DNA from: Clarkia xantiana subsp. parviflora
Taxonomy: Eukaryota > Streptophyta > Magnoliopsida > Myrtales > Onagraceae
Direction: 5' to 3'
NCBI GenBank assembly: GCA_036873135.1
Contig: JAPTYO010000010.1
Span: 22,127,772-22,191,771 of the forward strand
DNA length: 64,000 bases
The stretch's first letter is position 1, and every line of letters begins with the position of its first letter. This document shows, in pieces, positions 1 to 12,785 of this stretch. A program made the translations under genes and the position numbers. The notes under the pieces are model-generated. The model did no database searches. It worked only from the letters and a program-made list of their open reading frames with translations, and was not told the origin of the DNA.

Positions 1-2595
1 ACGAGACAAGAGTTGCAGCTCACAGAATATTCTCGGTCGTTCTTGTGCCATCATCAGTTTGTCCCCATCCAACTGCTCTTACAAATCAGCTAAAGAAGGG
101 TTCTTATCTTCCAAGAACACTCTCAAGAACTGTCTCTGTGTTTTCTTCTTCTGCTGCTCTCCTTGATAAGCTCAAAAGCACAGACAACGCCTCCTCCCAA
201 GAAGATAAACCTAATCCCGAAGGAAACGCCAAAAATGTCGGGATAGTGAGTAGATTGAAGTCGAATTATAGTCGAGTATACAGCATGAAAATTCCTCCTG
301 CACCACCTGCAAAAGATGCAGATATTGTCGAAAAGTTAACCAATAAAATTGTGAGACTCGACTGTGTTTATTTCACATAAAGTTGACATTTTTTTTTTTT
401 GTCTGGGCGTATAATTTTGATCGGTGTGATCTCAGGAGAATTCTTCAGTCCGGTTGAGTAGCCGTCAGATCGCACTCTTACTTTCATCCATCTGGGTGCA
501 GTCAATATCCCCAGAAAACATGCCAGATAACTATGAAGCTATTGCTCATACCTTCAGTTTGGTATTGCTGTTCTCTAGAGGCAAGGTAATATTTAATCAT
601 CCCTTTTGGTAGATGTTACTTAATGTTGCTGGCTTCCTGTACTGTCACTATAAAATATGGCACATTACCGGCTTTTGCAGAACTCGAGTAATGAAGCTCT
701 AGTACGAAGTTTCCAACTAGCATTTACTTTGCGCCATATTTCTCTCAATGAAGGAGGTAAATCTCTTGCGTTTGAGCTCAAAATGTAGTTTTTTTTGCTC
801 ATTTTTAAGTAGTTGGTTGACTAATACACCGTGTTTCTTAAAAAATACAACTTTTTTTTTTTGGTATGATATCGGTTTTAATTAACTCTTGCAGAACAAT
901 TGCCCGCATCACGTAGAAGATCCCTTTTCACGTTGGCTACCGCAATGATTGTCTTCTCATCCATTGCATACGATATCATTCCTCTTGTTAAATGTGCCAA
1001 AGCCGCACTTACGGATAGAACGGTACTCTATACTCCATCTATAAGATCATTTCGATTTGTTAGAGACGGATTACCACTCAACTTTTTTATGGGAAGGAGT
1101 TCAGGCCGATCCGTTTCTGAAGCTAGTTGAAGACCGCAAATTACAAGCCATTCACACTGCTTCAACTGTAACTTACGGATCGAATGAAGATGATACTTCT
1201 GCCATGAGATGTCTCTCACAAATACAGCTAAGTGAGGATCAGAGCAAGGAATCGTTCGTCTCTGAGATTATGAACAATTTGCATATTGCAGCGGTGCGTA
1301 ACTGAAAGATATTCTGACATGTTTTAATGATGCTGGTTGGTCTGTTCTTCAACTGATAAATAATGCTCGGTTTATGGCAGTCTGAGGTGCTTACCTTCAG
1401 GGAGCAACTGCTAACTGAATTTACACCTGACGAAATTTTAGGAGCTGCTGGAAATATGTACCACCGTCAGTCTAAAGACTCTGCAGCTCACATCGAGGTA
1501 AATATACCAAAATTTGTCGGTAAAACACTTGTTAAAGTAAAAAACAAATTTCCTAATCAAAAACAACATTTTGGTCAGTCAAAATTCATTATAGTTTACC
1601 GGAAAACAGTAGAATTCGTCGGTAATTAGTGATTTCTTTGCATTCTGCAGAATCCTTCACTGTTATGTCAAGAAGAAGAAGCTTTCTCATTTGAATCTCA
1701 GACCAAACCAGCAGAGACAACCTCTGGCGCTCCCGATTTCTTGAGCATCGAGCAGCTCCTTGAATCAGTACCTTTCTTACATATCTTCAAACATTCATTG
1801 TTAATCATTAAGCTGATTATTGATCATCATGTTTGGTAATTTTAACAGGTTGTGGAAACAGAAACCCAGGTAGGTAGAGTGTCTGTCTCACCAGCATCTA
1901 ACGTGCCATACAAGGAAATGGTGCAACAGTGCGAAGCTCTGTTGGTCGGGAAACAACAGAAGATGTCGAACTTGATGAGCCTCCACAGTCGCCCAGAAAG
2001 CTACATCAGGAACTTTCCTATTCAGACCACCAACACTGCCCCTTATTTTCTCTCCGACGCAGGATTCCACAGGGTATACTTTACTTTTATACCATTTATT
2101 ATCTATAAAGCTTACTTTTTGTTGAAAATTCCTTGCGAATATCACAATTTTGAAAAGCTATCAGAAGTTATCCAAATGTGTTTCGCCACAATTTTGAATA
2201 TTTGTAGCAAGTCTTTTTGTTAGAAGTCAGACCATTAGAAAATCACTGAAATGGGAAATTTGCAAGGAAATTTCAATATTTGCCTTACAAATAGGTTTCT
2301 CATAACTAGATTGCTTGTGGTGTTGGTTTTCTCGTTAACAATATTTGCCGAACCACTTGAGCCTTAATGTAGTGATGAATCTTAATCGGTTGATGCAGCT
2401 AATGAATATGGTTTTCGTTGCAAACTGCAGGTGAGCAATCCATTTGCAGACGATTACTACAGTAGCAATATGCAGAAACCTACTACAACCGGGGCTCGAC
2501 AACCTTGTGGAGCGGAATTCCAACATAACCCAAACTTTTACAGGTTACCTGCATCCAGTCCATATGATAACTTTCTAAAAGCTGCTGGTTGTTGA
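1..2595 (+). CDS. EFR3 / SEMI-ROLLED LEAF 2-like protein, C-terminal half (5' end outside window)
   Basis: Reading from base 3, the exons are 1-350, 436-585, 681-756, 895-1022, 1105-1293, 1381-1497, 1651-1767, 1849-2073 and 2431-2595. All introns are GT-AG and phase is kept, giving about 504 codons ending in TGA at 2593-2595. The first exon begins ETRVAAHRIFSVVLVPSSVC, and later segments include SIWVQSISPENMPDNYEAIA, TADPFLKLVEDRKLQ and YKEMVQQCEALLVGKQQKM. I recognise these as the plant EFR3/SRL2 family, helical-repeat proteins of about 1000 residues, so roughly half is present. Known role: plant EFR3 homologues help anchor the phosphatidylinositol 4-kinase alpha complex at the plasma membrane, and rice SRL2 affects leaf rolling. 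No break is seen in the visible part. Family assignment is firm; the exact paralogue is not determined. Confidence 0.88.
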
Positions 2596-2940
2596 TGATG
2601 ATGATGATGATTATTAGTACATATTTGGCTGGAAATAAGTATATATGGTAGTGAAACAAAGTTTGTTTATACAGCACACTAACAGTACACCTCTTGAAAT
2701 TTAATTCATTTAATTTATTGTTACTGTTCAAGAAAAGTCTTGGGAGCTTTGATTTGAAAATTCTGACAATTGTCAACTGTGCTGTGTAGGTAGAAAAGAG
2801 AAGTGCTTTGTTGTGTTGTGTTTTTTTTTTCTTTTAAACATTTTGATTTGATGGATGTGTATGTAATAATTAAATTAAATGGATGTGTTGTCGCTTTATA
2901 TAACTCTGTCAATGCATGCTTCCAATTTACTTGGAAATTA
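2596..2940 (+). other. Probable 3' UTR and short spacer after the EFR3-like gene
   Basis: About 345 bases separate the stop codon from the first target duplication of Copia element A. A short GAT repeat lies at 2593-2610. The stretch is AT-rich with no recognisable gene. The 3' UTR presumably lies here, but I cannot place the poly(A) site. The retrotransposon landed very close to the gene end. Confidence 0.4.
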
Positions 2941-2945
2941 GAAGT

Positions 2946-3844
2946 TGTTCGCAATAATTTCCAATTTACTGCTGTAAGAAGAATTTTAGTAATGGAAGTA
3001 CACACTCTTTTTATAGATGGAGAACAACACTATTAACTTGATAAAGCTAACTAATACTAAAACCTTGCCAGGTTTACTGACTACAACTCTCATTTGAGAC
3101 CTATGAGCTATTCTGTGTATGTCTAGTACATAAAGCAAACTAAGCTAGCCATTATATAGGAGAAGAGAGTTCGGCTGTGTCATGCTTGTTTGTATGCAAG
3201 TGTATTAACGCTTGTCACTTTGATGCCACCTATGTTACCTTGGTAACTAAGCTAGCCGCCTTCTTTGCTTCAAGGATGGGTTTGTTTATTTAATAAGGTT
3301 AATAACCTATGAAAAGTCTGGATTTTGACCCATATTAACCGGAGATGTCTGAATTTTCAAAAGTTGATTTGGAAGGTCTGAATTTTCAGCTTTGTTGATA
3401 TAAGAGGTCTCCGTCAGTTTTGCCGTTAAAACAGACGGAATTTGGTCACATGCTTGGCATGTGACTGGAAATAAACTTAAATCCCGAAAATTCCCTCCGA
3501 CCAAAGTGTGCCCCTCACATGCTTAGACAAAAATGCCTGTTAAAGCAAAAAAAAAAACATTTTCTTAATTCGACTTCAGGTGTAATTTTGTCATTTCACA
3601 TTTTATCAAATAAGGTATTAAATAAAAATAATATTAAAAGGGGTAAAAGTGTCATTTCACACAATTTTGTTAAATTTAATCCTAAAAATGGACGGAAAAC
3701 CAAAGTTCAACATACTTGAAAATTCAGACCTTCCAAATTAACTTTTGAAAATTCAGACCTCTAGTTAACATGGGTCAAAATTCAGACATTTCATAAGTTA
3801 TTAATCCTATTTATTATTATCTAACTCAAGCTTATCTACTAACA
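2946..3844 (-). repeat. Left LTR of Copia element A (3' LTR of the minus-strand element)
   Basis: It begins TGTTCGCAATAATTTCC and ends CTACTAACA next to the polypurine tract. About 330 bases (2975-3295) match the right LTR with roughly 8% mismatches by eye and one missing block of about 25 bases. The MULE-like insertion at 3296-3807 is not original LTR sequence. Without it the LTR would be about 380 bp. Confidence 0.88.
3296..3807. mobile_element. MULE-like non-autonomous element in the left LTR (512 bp)
   Basis: Terminal inverted repeats of roughly 90 bp start AGGTTAATAACCTATGAAAA; the other end read inward starts GGATTAATAACTTATGAAAT. The motif AGGTCTGAA and its variants recur within the arms. 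Flanking 9-bp sequences TATTTAATA (3287-3295) and TATTTATTA (3808-3816) match at 8 of 9 positions, the duplication length typical of Mutator-like elements. No transposase is encoded. The interior is AT-rich and lacks the GC-rich core found in the sister copy at 9504. Confidence 0.75.
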
Positions 3845-3854
3845 TCTTCCCTTT
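3845..3854 (-). promoter_or_regulatory. Polypurine tract of Copia element A
   Basis: On the minus strand AAAGGGAAGA lies directly against the LTR end, the usual place for the plus-strand primer of reverse transcription. It overlaps the end of pol. Confidence 0.75.
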
Positions 3855-3941
3855 AGCTTGACTTGTATTCCCAGTATCTTCTTCAGCTTGAAAAATATAT
3901 TTGTCCTAAGCGGTTTCGTGAAAATATCTGCAACTTGATCT

Positions 3942-4488
<547 letters not shown>

Positions 4489-5041
4489 CTTGATCTGCAG
4501 ACGCATAATACTCAACCACGATCTCCTTCTCTTTCACGAGATCTCGAATGTAGATATCAATATGCGTACTACGACCATGGAACACTGAATTCTTTGTCAA
4601 AGCAATTGCTAATTTATTATTGCTATAGATTGTCACTGTACAATCTTGTCTGTGTTATAGTTCGTTGAGCATCCTCTAAAGCCAGACTGCTTGAGTTGCA
4701 CAACCTGTAGCTGCAATGTAATCCGCTTCCGCAGTTGAAAGGGCCACCACCTGTTGTTTTTTTTTACGACCACGGAAATGCTCCCGTACCAATGTTAAAG
4801 ATATAACCTGAAGTAATCTTTCTTTCTTCCGTATCACCAACCCAATCACTATCTGTATAGCCAGCTAGTTCCATTTTCTTAGCGCTTGAATAAAATATGT
4901 CATTATCAAGTGTACCTCTGATGTATCTCAGAATTCTCTTGGTAGCTTTCCAATGAGACTGTCGTAGTGACTCCATAAACCTGATTATGAGTCCAAATCC
5001 ATAAACAATATCATGTCGAGTGGCTGATAAGTACCTCAAAC

Positions 5042-5746
5042 TAGGGGTGAGCAAATATCCCAAGAGGCTCAAAATCCCGCCCGTCCCGCCCTAGCCCGTC
5101 CCAAAAAGTCCGTCCCAAAAATGTACCCAAGCCCTAATGGGCGGGACTTTTCTTCTCAACTAGGGCTAGGGCTAAGGCTAGGGCTTTTTTAAGAAGTCCC
5201 AAAAGACCCATCCCGTCCCTTTTTGCTAACTAATCAGCTATAAAGTATAGTTAGTTAAGTTAACTTTAGTGATGGCTCGGGTTGAAATTCCATTTGATCT
5301 GGGATTTGCATTTATAACTTGTTATGTCAGAATTGTTGGTGACTTTGTGTTAGAGTCTTGGTAAAACTTAGTTTTGGAGTCTTTGGTGAACTATTTTGGA
5401 GAACCAAGTTATGTGTTCAACTTGGTGTTCTTACAAGTGACAAAATGTTTGAGTGATTTTGGTGTTTTATGGTGAACTTTGTGGTATGTGGTGAACTTTG
5501 TTGTTGTTCTGTGTTTAGTTATGGTTTAAGTAAATTGAGTATGATTTTTTTTTATTTTTTTTAACTTGGATGGGAATTTGGGTTTGTCCCATTTGTCCCT
5601 AATCCCTGTAGGCCCGTGGCGGGAGGGCCTTTTCCTACTAGCTAGGGCTCGGGATAGGGCTCGGGACAGCCATTAAGTGGCCCTAATTTTAGGGCTTGGG
5701 CCATTTTTTAGAAAAAGCCCGCCCATCCGTCCCATGCTCAGCCCTA
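5042..5746. mobile_element. hAT-type MITE (705 bp)
   Basis: The ends are TAGGGGTGAGCA and TGCTCAGCCCTA, an 11-of-12 inverted repeat. Exact 8-bp duplications CCTCAAAC lie at 5034-5041 and 5747-5754. Subterminal sequence repeats CCCGTCCC and AGGGCTAGGGC motifs. The element is non-coding. It splits the RT and RNase H regions of Copia A between ..FRRLVGGLR and YLSATRHDIVYG. Confidence 0.88.
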
Positions 5747-6549
5747 CCTCAAACCTCCAACTAGTCTCCTGAAGTTGGTTGCATCCACCAAATCACCACT
5801 TCCATCTTTCTCAAGTTCGAGCCTTTCCTCGACTGGTGTTAACTTCGGTTTGCATTCTTCCATCTTGAACTTCTTCAGGATATCTCCGACATATTTCTTC
5901 TGTGAAATGAATATGCCTTCTTCATTTTGTTGCACCTCTATGCTAAGAAAATAAGACATGAGTTCCATATCTGTCATCTAAAAATGGGCAATCATATCCT
6001 CCATGAATTCTGACAAGAGCTTTGAATTATTCCTGGTGAAGATTAAGTCATCCACGTATAGGCAGACAATGATGATGTCTCCCTTCTTACTCATCTTGAT
6101 GTACAAAGTATGCTCATATGGACACTTACTAAACCCATTACTAAGGAAATAAGTGTCAATACGACTATACGAGTGTACCATTCTCTTGGATCTTGTTTAA
6201 GGTCATATAAAGCCTTCTCCAAACAATAGACTATCTTCTTCACCTTTTTTTACATAACCCGGTGGTTGATCGATATACACATTTTCTTCAAGTACACCAT
6301 TTAGAAATGCTGACTTGACATCCATTTGGTGTATCTTCCAATGAATTTGAGCAACAAGCGAGATAATCATACGCACCGTATCCAATCTTGCAACAGGAGC
6401 AAACACTTCAAAGTAATCAATACTTGATTTCTGTTTGTATCATTTGGCAACGAGTCTCGCTTTGAACTTCTCGACTTCACCGTTGGGTTTGTACTTTGTC
6501 TTGTACACCCATTTGACTCCAATGAGTTTCTTCTCTGCTGGCAGAGTCG

Positions 6550-7955
6550 TTAACTCCCATGTATCATTCTTCTCAATAACATGAATCTCATCATCAATTG
6601 CCTTAACCCATCGATCATCATTTGATGCTTCTTCGAATTGTACTGGATCACAATCTGCAAAGGTGGAAGGCGTTCTCGTTGTCGATGCCCATGTTCTGTT
6701 GGTGATGAAGATTCTGAAACCTCATTTGGAGACTCCTCTGGAACAGGAGAAGGAAGTTGCTCATCAACTTGACATTGGCTCAACTTCATTGTGTATGAAC
6801 ACCGGAGTGGGCAATGAAGTCTTCTCTTCTTCTGTCCAATCCCACACTCCATGTTCTTCAAAGGTTACATCAAGGCTTACAATCATCTTCCGCGTCTTCG
6901 GATTGACAACTTATAGCCTTTTGTGTCGAGGCTATAAACAATGAAGATGCATTTCTCCGCCTTGTCATCCAGCTTATTTTTTTAGTTGGTCCGGTACATG
7001 TGAATAGGCAATGCACCCAAACACTTTTACATGGTGCAAATTTGGCTTCCTTCCGCTCCATGCTTCTTGGGGAGTTCTATCATGAACACTCTTGACAGGA
7101 CACCTGTTTATAATTTATACTGCACAACCAACTGCCTCGGCCCAAAAACACTTAGGCAATTTCTTACAATGCAACATACTTCTTACCATATCCATGATGG
7201 TTCTGTTCTTCCTTTCCGCTACTCCGTTTTGTTGAGAAGTGTACCTAGCGGTCAACTGGTGTTGAATTCCTCGCTTCCTCAAGAAATCGTCACACACTAT
7301 ATATTCCGTGCCCCTGTCTGTTTTAAAGTTTTGATTTGGTGACCACTGCGTCTTTCAACATACGCCACAAAATTCTTAATGATGTCACATGCATCAGAAT
7401 TTTGCTTCGAGAAATATACCCATGTCTTTATGCTGAAATCATCTATGAAAGTAATAAAGTACTTTTTACATCCATTAGATGGAACTTCCACAGAGCATAA
7501 GTCTGAATGCACAAGCTCAATGACTGTTTTGGCCCTCCATGCTTGATTTGTAGGGAATGGCTCTCTGGCTTCGTCCCCAAAACGCAATGCTCACACAGTT
7601 TGTTGGGAACTTGAATACTTGGTAAGCCTGAAGCCCACTTCTTGTTTGCAAGCAACTTGATACTCCCAAAATTCAAGTACTCGAGCCGCATATGCCATAG
7701 CCAGCTCTCATCAACCGTGATTGAATTACAGTAAGAGTCATTACCATAATTGATGTTCATCGGGAACAAACAATTTGTTGACATCTTCTTCTTCAAAATC
7801 ATCCCCTTCTTCTCTTCACTAACAGTGCACCCATGCTTGTAGAAGCACAAGTCGTACCATTTGATTGCAAGTTGCCCCACACTTAACAGATTCTGCCATA
7901 TTGTAGGAGCATAGTAAACTCCCGAAATATAGTCATAAGATTTTGATAGAAACAT
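6550..7955 (-). pseudogene. Copia A pre-integrase and integrase region (frameshifted)
   Basis: Fragments in different frames give the GAG-pre-integrase stretch (DESWLWHMRLEYLNFGSIK), the integrase core (FITFIDDFSIKTWVYF) and the typical QLTARYTSQQNGVAERKNRT. The region then runs into the variable serine/proline-rich linker before RT. Several frameshifts and stops make it non-functional. Confidence 0.85.
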
Positions 7956-9078
7956 TTCCTTTCCCTAGAATTGGAATATGATGATTGTCTCTGAGTTTCA
8001 CCGATGAGCGGAATGATTCATCCAATTCAAAAAATACCTTCTTGTTTCCACTGAAATGATTGCTGCAACCTGAGTCTAGCAACCATTGACTATTGCTATC
8101 ACTACCCGTTTCATTAGTAGCAAGCAACAAAGTCTCTGGATCGTCATTCTGCACGACTGCAGCACGATTATCTATGTGCTCTTGTTTTCTTGCACGACAA
8201 TCTTTACTATAATGACCATACTTCTTGCAGTTATGGCACTGGATATCTGATATGCACTCATACTTGTAATGACCAAATTTCTTACATTTATGACATTGAA
8301 TTTTGGACTTACTTTGAGAAGTACTTCCAAAATGCTTGTCACCCTTGCCTTTGTAGTTTGGGCCTCCACGGTTTTCTTCTGGTCTGCACCGCTCCCTGTC
8401 ACTCTTGGAGTTGACTTGAGCCTTTAAAGCTTGCTCAATCGTGCTAAATGACCTTTCATTCATCCACATCTCTCGTGACTCTAATGAAACTTGTAGATCC
8501 TTAAGAGTCATGTTCTCTAGGTTTCTGGACTCTTCGATGGCTGTGACCACATACTCAAACTGGTTGGACAGCGTCCGCAAGATCTTCTCCATGAGATCTC
8601 TCTCCGCTATTTGATCACCGTTGATCTTCATTTAGTTGACTAACTTCTCCATTCAGGCGAAGTAGTCATGAACACAGTCATCTTTTCCTAGCTCCGTAAG
8701 CTCGAACTGTCTCTTCAATCCTTGCAGTCTCGTCCGTTTGACAGGATCTGCACCTTCATATATTTTGAGCAAAATATTCCATGCATCTTTTGCTATTTTA
8801 GCATGAAATATGTTCTCAAGCACCGGCAGCTCTACTGATTGGTAGATTAAGAACAAAGCATTCTCATTAAGCGTTCGATCACACTCATGTTGTTGAACTT
8901 CTTCCACCAATGGTTTTTCTTTTTCAAAAAAATATCTCTCGAGTATATCTCCAAAGCCGCCGTTTGTAGAGACATCTCCATCAACCGCTTCCACAGCAAA
9001 ATTATTCTTCCCATCGAATTTGAAAATCGATGATTGTATTTGCTGAACTTGAACTCCAGTTGTTGAACTCGAAGCCAT
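7933..9078 (-). pseudogene. Copia A Gag, zinc knuckles and protease (nonsense mutations)
   Basis: The start MASSSTTGVQ at 9078 is preferred over the ATG at 9138, which lies upstream of the primer site. The Gag domain runs to FELTELGKDDCVHDYFA. Two in-frame stops at about 8650 and 8632 replace residues in a normally continuous DYFA-x-MEKLVN-x-MKINGDQ. After that come two CX2CX4HX4C zinc knuckles (CHKCKKFGHYKYEC and CHNCKKYGHYSKDC) and an aspartic protease motif LDSGCSNHF. The frame shifts again near 7945. It is a dead gene with clear family identity. Confidence 0.88.
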
Positions 9079-9115
9079 TTCGACAGCACCTCCACTCAAA
9101 CTCACAAACCTAAAA

Positions 9116-9127
9116 GCTCTGATACCA
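9116..9127 (-). promoter_or_regulatory. Primer binding site of Copia element A (initiator tRNA-Met type)
   Basis: The minus strand reads TGGTATCAGAGC, the standard plant Copia primer site complementary to initiator tRNA-Met. It lies two bases inside the right LTR boundary and 38 bases before the proposed Gag start at 9078. Confidence 0.9.
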
Positions 9128-9129
9128 GT

Positions 9130-10309
9130 TGTTGGCAATAATTTCTACTGCCGCTAAGAAGAATAATTTTGGTAATGGAAGCACACGCTCTCTTTATAGA
9201 TGAAGAATATATCTTACAACACTTACGATACTATTAACTTGATAAAGTTAACTAATACTAAAATCTTGCTGGCTAGGTTTACTGACTACAACTCTCGTTT
9301 GAGACCTATGAGCTATTATGTGTATGTGTAGTACATAAAGCAAACTAAACTAGCTATTATATAGGAGAGGAGAGTTCGACTGTGTCATGCTTGTTTGCAT
9401 GCAAGTGTATTGACACTTTTCATTTTGATGCCACATATATTACATTGGTAACTAAGCTAGTCGCCTTCTTTGCTTCAAGGGTGAGTTTGCTTATTTAATA
9501 TTAGGGTTAAGAACCTATGAAAGGTCTGAACTATCACCCATGTTAACGGGAGAGGTCTGAAATTTAAAAAGTTAATAACAGAGGTCTGAAATTTCTGTTT
9601 TGTTGATAACAGCGGTCTCCGTTAGTTTTTTCCGTTAAAACTAACGGAAATTGGTCACATGCCAAGCATGTGACCGGAAATAAAATAAATTTCCAAAAAT
9701 GCCCTTCTATCAAGTGTGCCCCTCACATGCTTGGAGTGAAAAGACCAAAATGCCCTTGAAGCCACCACGGTACTCCGGCGACCATCAATTGTACTCCGGC
9801 GACCACCTCCGTACTCCGGCGACCACCACCAAGGCTCCGATTGGGCCAAAATCGGAGCCACCGTACCCGATTGGGCTCCGATCGGAGCTTTTTGGCCCCG
9901 ATCGGAGCGAGTTGGTGGCCGGAGTCGGGTCGCCGGAGCCGAGGTGGTGGTCGTCGGAGTCGAGGTGGTGGTCGCCGGAGTCGGGTGGTGGTGGCCGGAG
10001 TCGGGTGGCGGTGACCGGAGTTGGGTGGTTTTAATTTGACTTTAGGGGTAAAATTGTCATTTCACATTTTCTTAAATAAGATATTAAATAAAACAAAATA
10101 TTAAAGGGGCAAAAATGTCATTTCACACAATTCTGTTAAATTTAACCCTAAAAATGGACGGAAAACCTGTTATCAACAAAATTGAAATTTCAGACCTCTG
10201 TTATTAACTTTTTAAATTTCAGACCTCTCCCGTTAACATGGGTGATAGTTCAGACCTTTCATAGGTTCTTAACCCTTAATATTATCTAACGCAAGCTTAT
10301 CTACTAATA
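9130..10309 (-). repeat. Right LTR of Copia element A (5' LTR of the minus-strand element)
   Basis: It begins TGTTGGCAATAATTTCTAC two bases past the primer binding site and ends CTACTAATA just before the GAAGT duplication. The body matches the left LTR. It is longer because it holds a 772-bp MULE-like element at 9504-10275. Confidence 0.88.
9504..10275. mobile_element. MULE-like non-autonomous element in the right LTR (772 bp, GC-rich core)
   Basis: The arms begin GGGTTAAGAACCTATGAAAG at both ends and are almost perfect inverted repeats for about 90-105 bp. Both flanks are TTAATATTA (9495-9503 and 10276-10284), an exact 9-bp target duplication typical of Mutator-like elements. The core at about 9760-10030 is strikingly GC-rich. 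It contains repeats of TACTCCGGCGACCACC on one side and the complementary GGTGGTCGCCGGAGTCGG on the other, so it is itself an inverted repeat. No transposase is present. The core could be a captured genic fragment or an expanded low-complexity tract. Confidence 0.82.
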
Positions 10310-10314
10310 GAAGT

Positions 10315-10489
10315 TTATATAGTTAATTTTAAAAAAAATTAAGTTAGGGTAGCTATTTGTAGTAGGCTCCAAGTTTAGTTGCAATTTGGTTATTACAATT
10401 TATCAATTATATATTTATTTAATATATCTATATATCTATTATATAATGGCCAAAGGCCATTTTGTAACCGCCAAATTTCTATATGATTA
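10315..10489. other. AT-rich spacer between Copia A and Helitron H1
   Basis: There is no gene and no obvious repeat ends. It includes a short palindrome GGCCAAAGGCC near 10448. Confidence 0.35.
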
Positions 10490-12785
10490 TCTATATTACT
10501 AAGGCAGAACTTGGTTTTACACAAATACCCTTCTGAATATTAGCTGAATTAATTAATATAATCAATTAACTTAGGGTTTTGTAGTAATTTATTATTTCTA
10601 AATATTTGAAGAAAAAACATTACAAATTGTCACTACAAAGAATCGAACATCGAACATATGATTTAATGCATAAAAGCCACACATCTTTACCATCTATGCT
10701 AATAAAGTATTTATTACTCTCTTAATACTTAATTGTATTAAACGGTTCGAATACTAAAATTAACTTAAATTGTGAAAAAAAAATTATATCAAGTTTAAAT
10801 ATAATCTAAAAATTTAAAATAAATTCTAGATAGACCGAGAGAAAAAAAAAATCATCAGAATCGCATGATGATCATGTTTTGAAATTTAACTAACAATATT
10901 AATGTATTTCTAATGCATATCGTTGTAAGTTCATGATGATACGTTAAGAACCAATATTATTAATACATTTTCAAAATAAATGTTATGATACAAATCATGA
11001 TTTATTGTTGAAAAGTGGTTCTTTCATTTTCCTTTTCCACTTTTAGCGTATTTTTATTATTTCAAAAAAAATTAATTGAATTTGAATAGTGACATAAATA
11101 TTAGCCCTACTATTATGTGCATATACATCTACAATTGCAAAATATAATCAAATTAACTTTTTCTTAATTGGCTTAAGTGGTTTTTCTTAATGTGTATATT
11201 AAATATACTGGTATATGCTAGAAGTGTCTGTATTGTCGTCTTGGGACATAATGAGTCTGGCTTTAAGGAATTACAAATGCATCATTAGCTCTGATAATAT
11301 AAGAATAGAACTTTATTAAAAAAAAAATCACGCACCAAGGGATTCTTTGTTGTTCAACGAAAAATGAGCAAAAACATATATCCACCTACGATTTAATGCA
11401 TAAAAGCCATACGTCTTTACCATATATATATGCTAATAAACTTTGTTACTATCTTAATACTTAATTGTATTAACTGGTTCCGAATACTGAAATTAACTTA
11501 AATTGCGAAAAAAAATATTATATCAAGTTTAAAAATAATCTAAAAATTTAAAATAAATTATAGATGGACCGAGAGAAAAAATTATCGGAATCGCATGATC
11601 ATGTTTGGAAATTTAACTAATAATATTAATGTATTTCTAATGCATATCGTTGTAAGCTCATGATGATACGTTAATAACCAATGATATTAATATATTTTCA
11701 CGAATAAATGTTATGATACAAAGTATGATTTATTGTTGAAAATTGGTTCTTTCATTTGTTTTTCCACTTTTAGCGTATTTTTATTATTTAAAAAAAAAAA
11801 AACTTAGTTAATTTTGAATAGTGTCATAACTAAATTAGCCCTACTATTATGTGCATATAAATTTACAATTGCAAAATATAATCAAATTAACTTTTTCTTA
11901 ATTGGCTTAAGTGGTTTTTCCTAATATGTATATTAAATACACTGGTATATGCTAGAAGTGTGCGCATTGTCGTCTTGAGACATAATGAGTCCGGCTTTAA
12001 AGAACTACAAATTGCATTATTAGCTCTGATAATATAAGACCAAAACCTTATTAAAAAAATCACCCACCAAAGGGCTCTCAGTTGTTCAACGAAAAAGAAA
12101 CAAAAACGCATTAAATGATTCTTAGTCTCTCGAGCATTATTATAATTTTTTAATAATTTGTTCAAAACTTTATATAATATGTTATATTTTACATAAATTA
12201 AGTCAATTTTTTTTTTTTGCAATGCTCACGTATGTCTATAATCGTAAACAAAAGTAAATTGATATTTTAATCAACTTAAGTGAATTTCCCTAATGCTTAT
12301 ACTAGATACATGCGCGCGCTACGCGCGTGCGCGTTGTCTTCCTGAGAATGTTGTAATGACATCATTAGAATGACTCCGAGAATGATACAAGATCGGCTCG
12401 ATTCCTAGGATGATACAAGAACATAACCGTATTTTCTTAAAAAATTCAATTAAACTATGTAACATACTGTTATAATGAAAATAAAAAAAAATTCTAAAAA
12501 ATTTAAAGTAAAATGCTCGAGGGACCGGGAGCTCTGTAGTGAATGTTCTTGCTCCTGGTCCCTCGAGCATTTTACTTTAAAATTTTTAGATTTTTTTTTT
12601 TTTTATTTTCATTATAACAGTATGTTACATAGTTTAATTGAATTTTTTAAGAAAATACGGTTATGTTCTTGTATCATCCTAGGAATCGAGCCGATCTTGT
12701 ATCATTCTTGGAGTTATTCTAATGATGTCATTACAACATTCTCAGGAAGACAACGCGCACGCGCGTAGCGCGCGCATGTATCTAG
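10490..12785 (+). mobile_element. Candidate Helitron H1 (non-autonomous)
   Basis: The proposed 5' end is TCTATATTACTAAGGCAG preceded by A. The 3' end is a GC-rich hairpin (GCGCGTAGCGCGC region, 12758-12775) followed 7 bases later by CTAG and then T. Helitrons insert between A and T, begin TC and end CTRR after a hairpin, so both ends fit. No Rep/helicase is encoded. The interior has a ~720-bp tandem duplication and ends in a ~485-bp palindrome whose two arms each carry the same terminal hairpin in opposite orientation. The left end is less certain than the right. Confidence 0.55.
10661..12113 (+). repeat. Tandem duplication of a ~720-bp unit inside H1
   Basis: Unit 1 (about 10661-11380) and unit 2 (about 11391-12113) both begin ATTTAATGCATAAAAGCC and both end with a motif like GTTGTTCAACGAAAAA. 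They are AT-rich and non-coding, and differ by scattered substitutions and small indels. A third partial copy (about 12226-12350) overlaps the left palindrome arm. Confidence 0.82.

Noticed and set aside
9699..10034. 111-codon Pro/Gly-rich ORF on the plus strand
   Set aside because: It lies in the GC-rich inverted-repeat core of a MULE-like element; composition explains the open frame.
12319..12768. Two ORFs with nearly identical C-terminal halves on opposite strands
   Set aside because: They are the two arms of the palindrome read in opposite directions, with no known domain.
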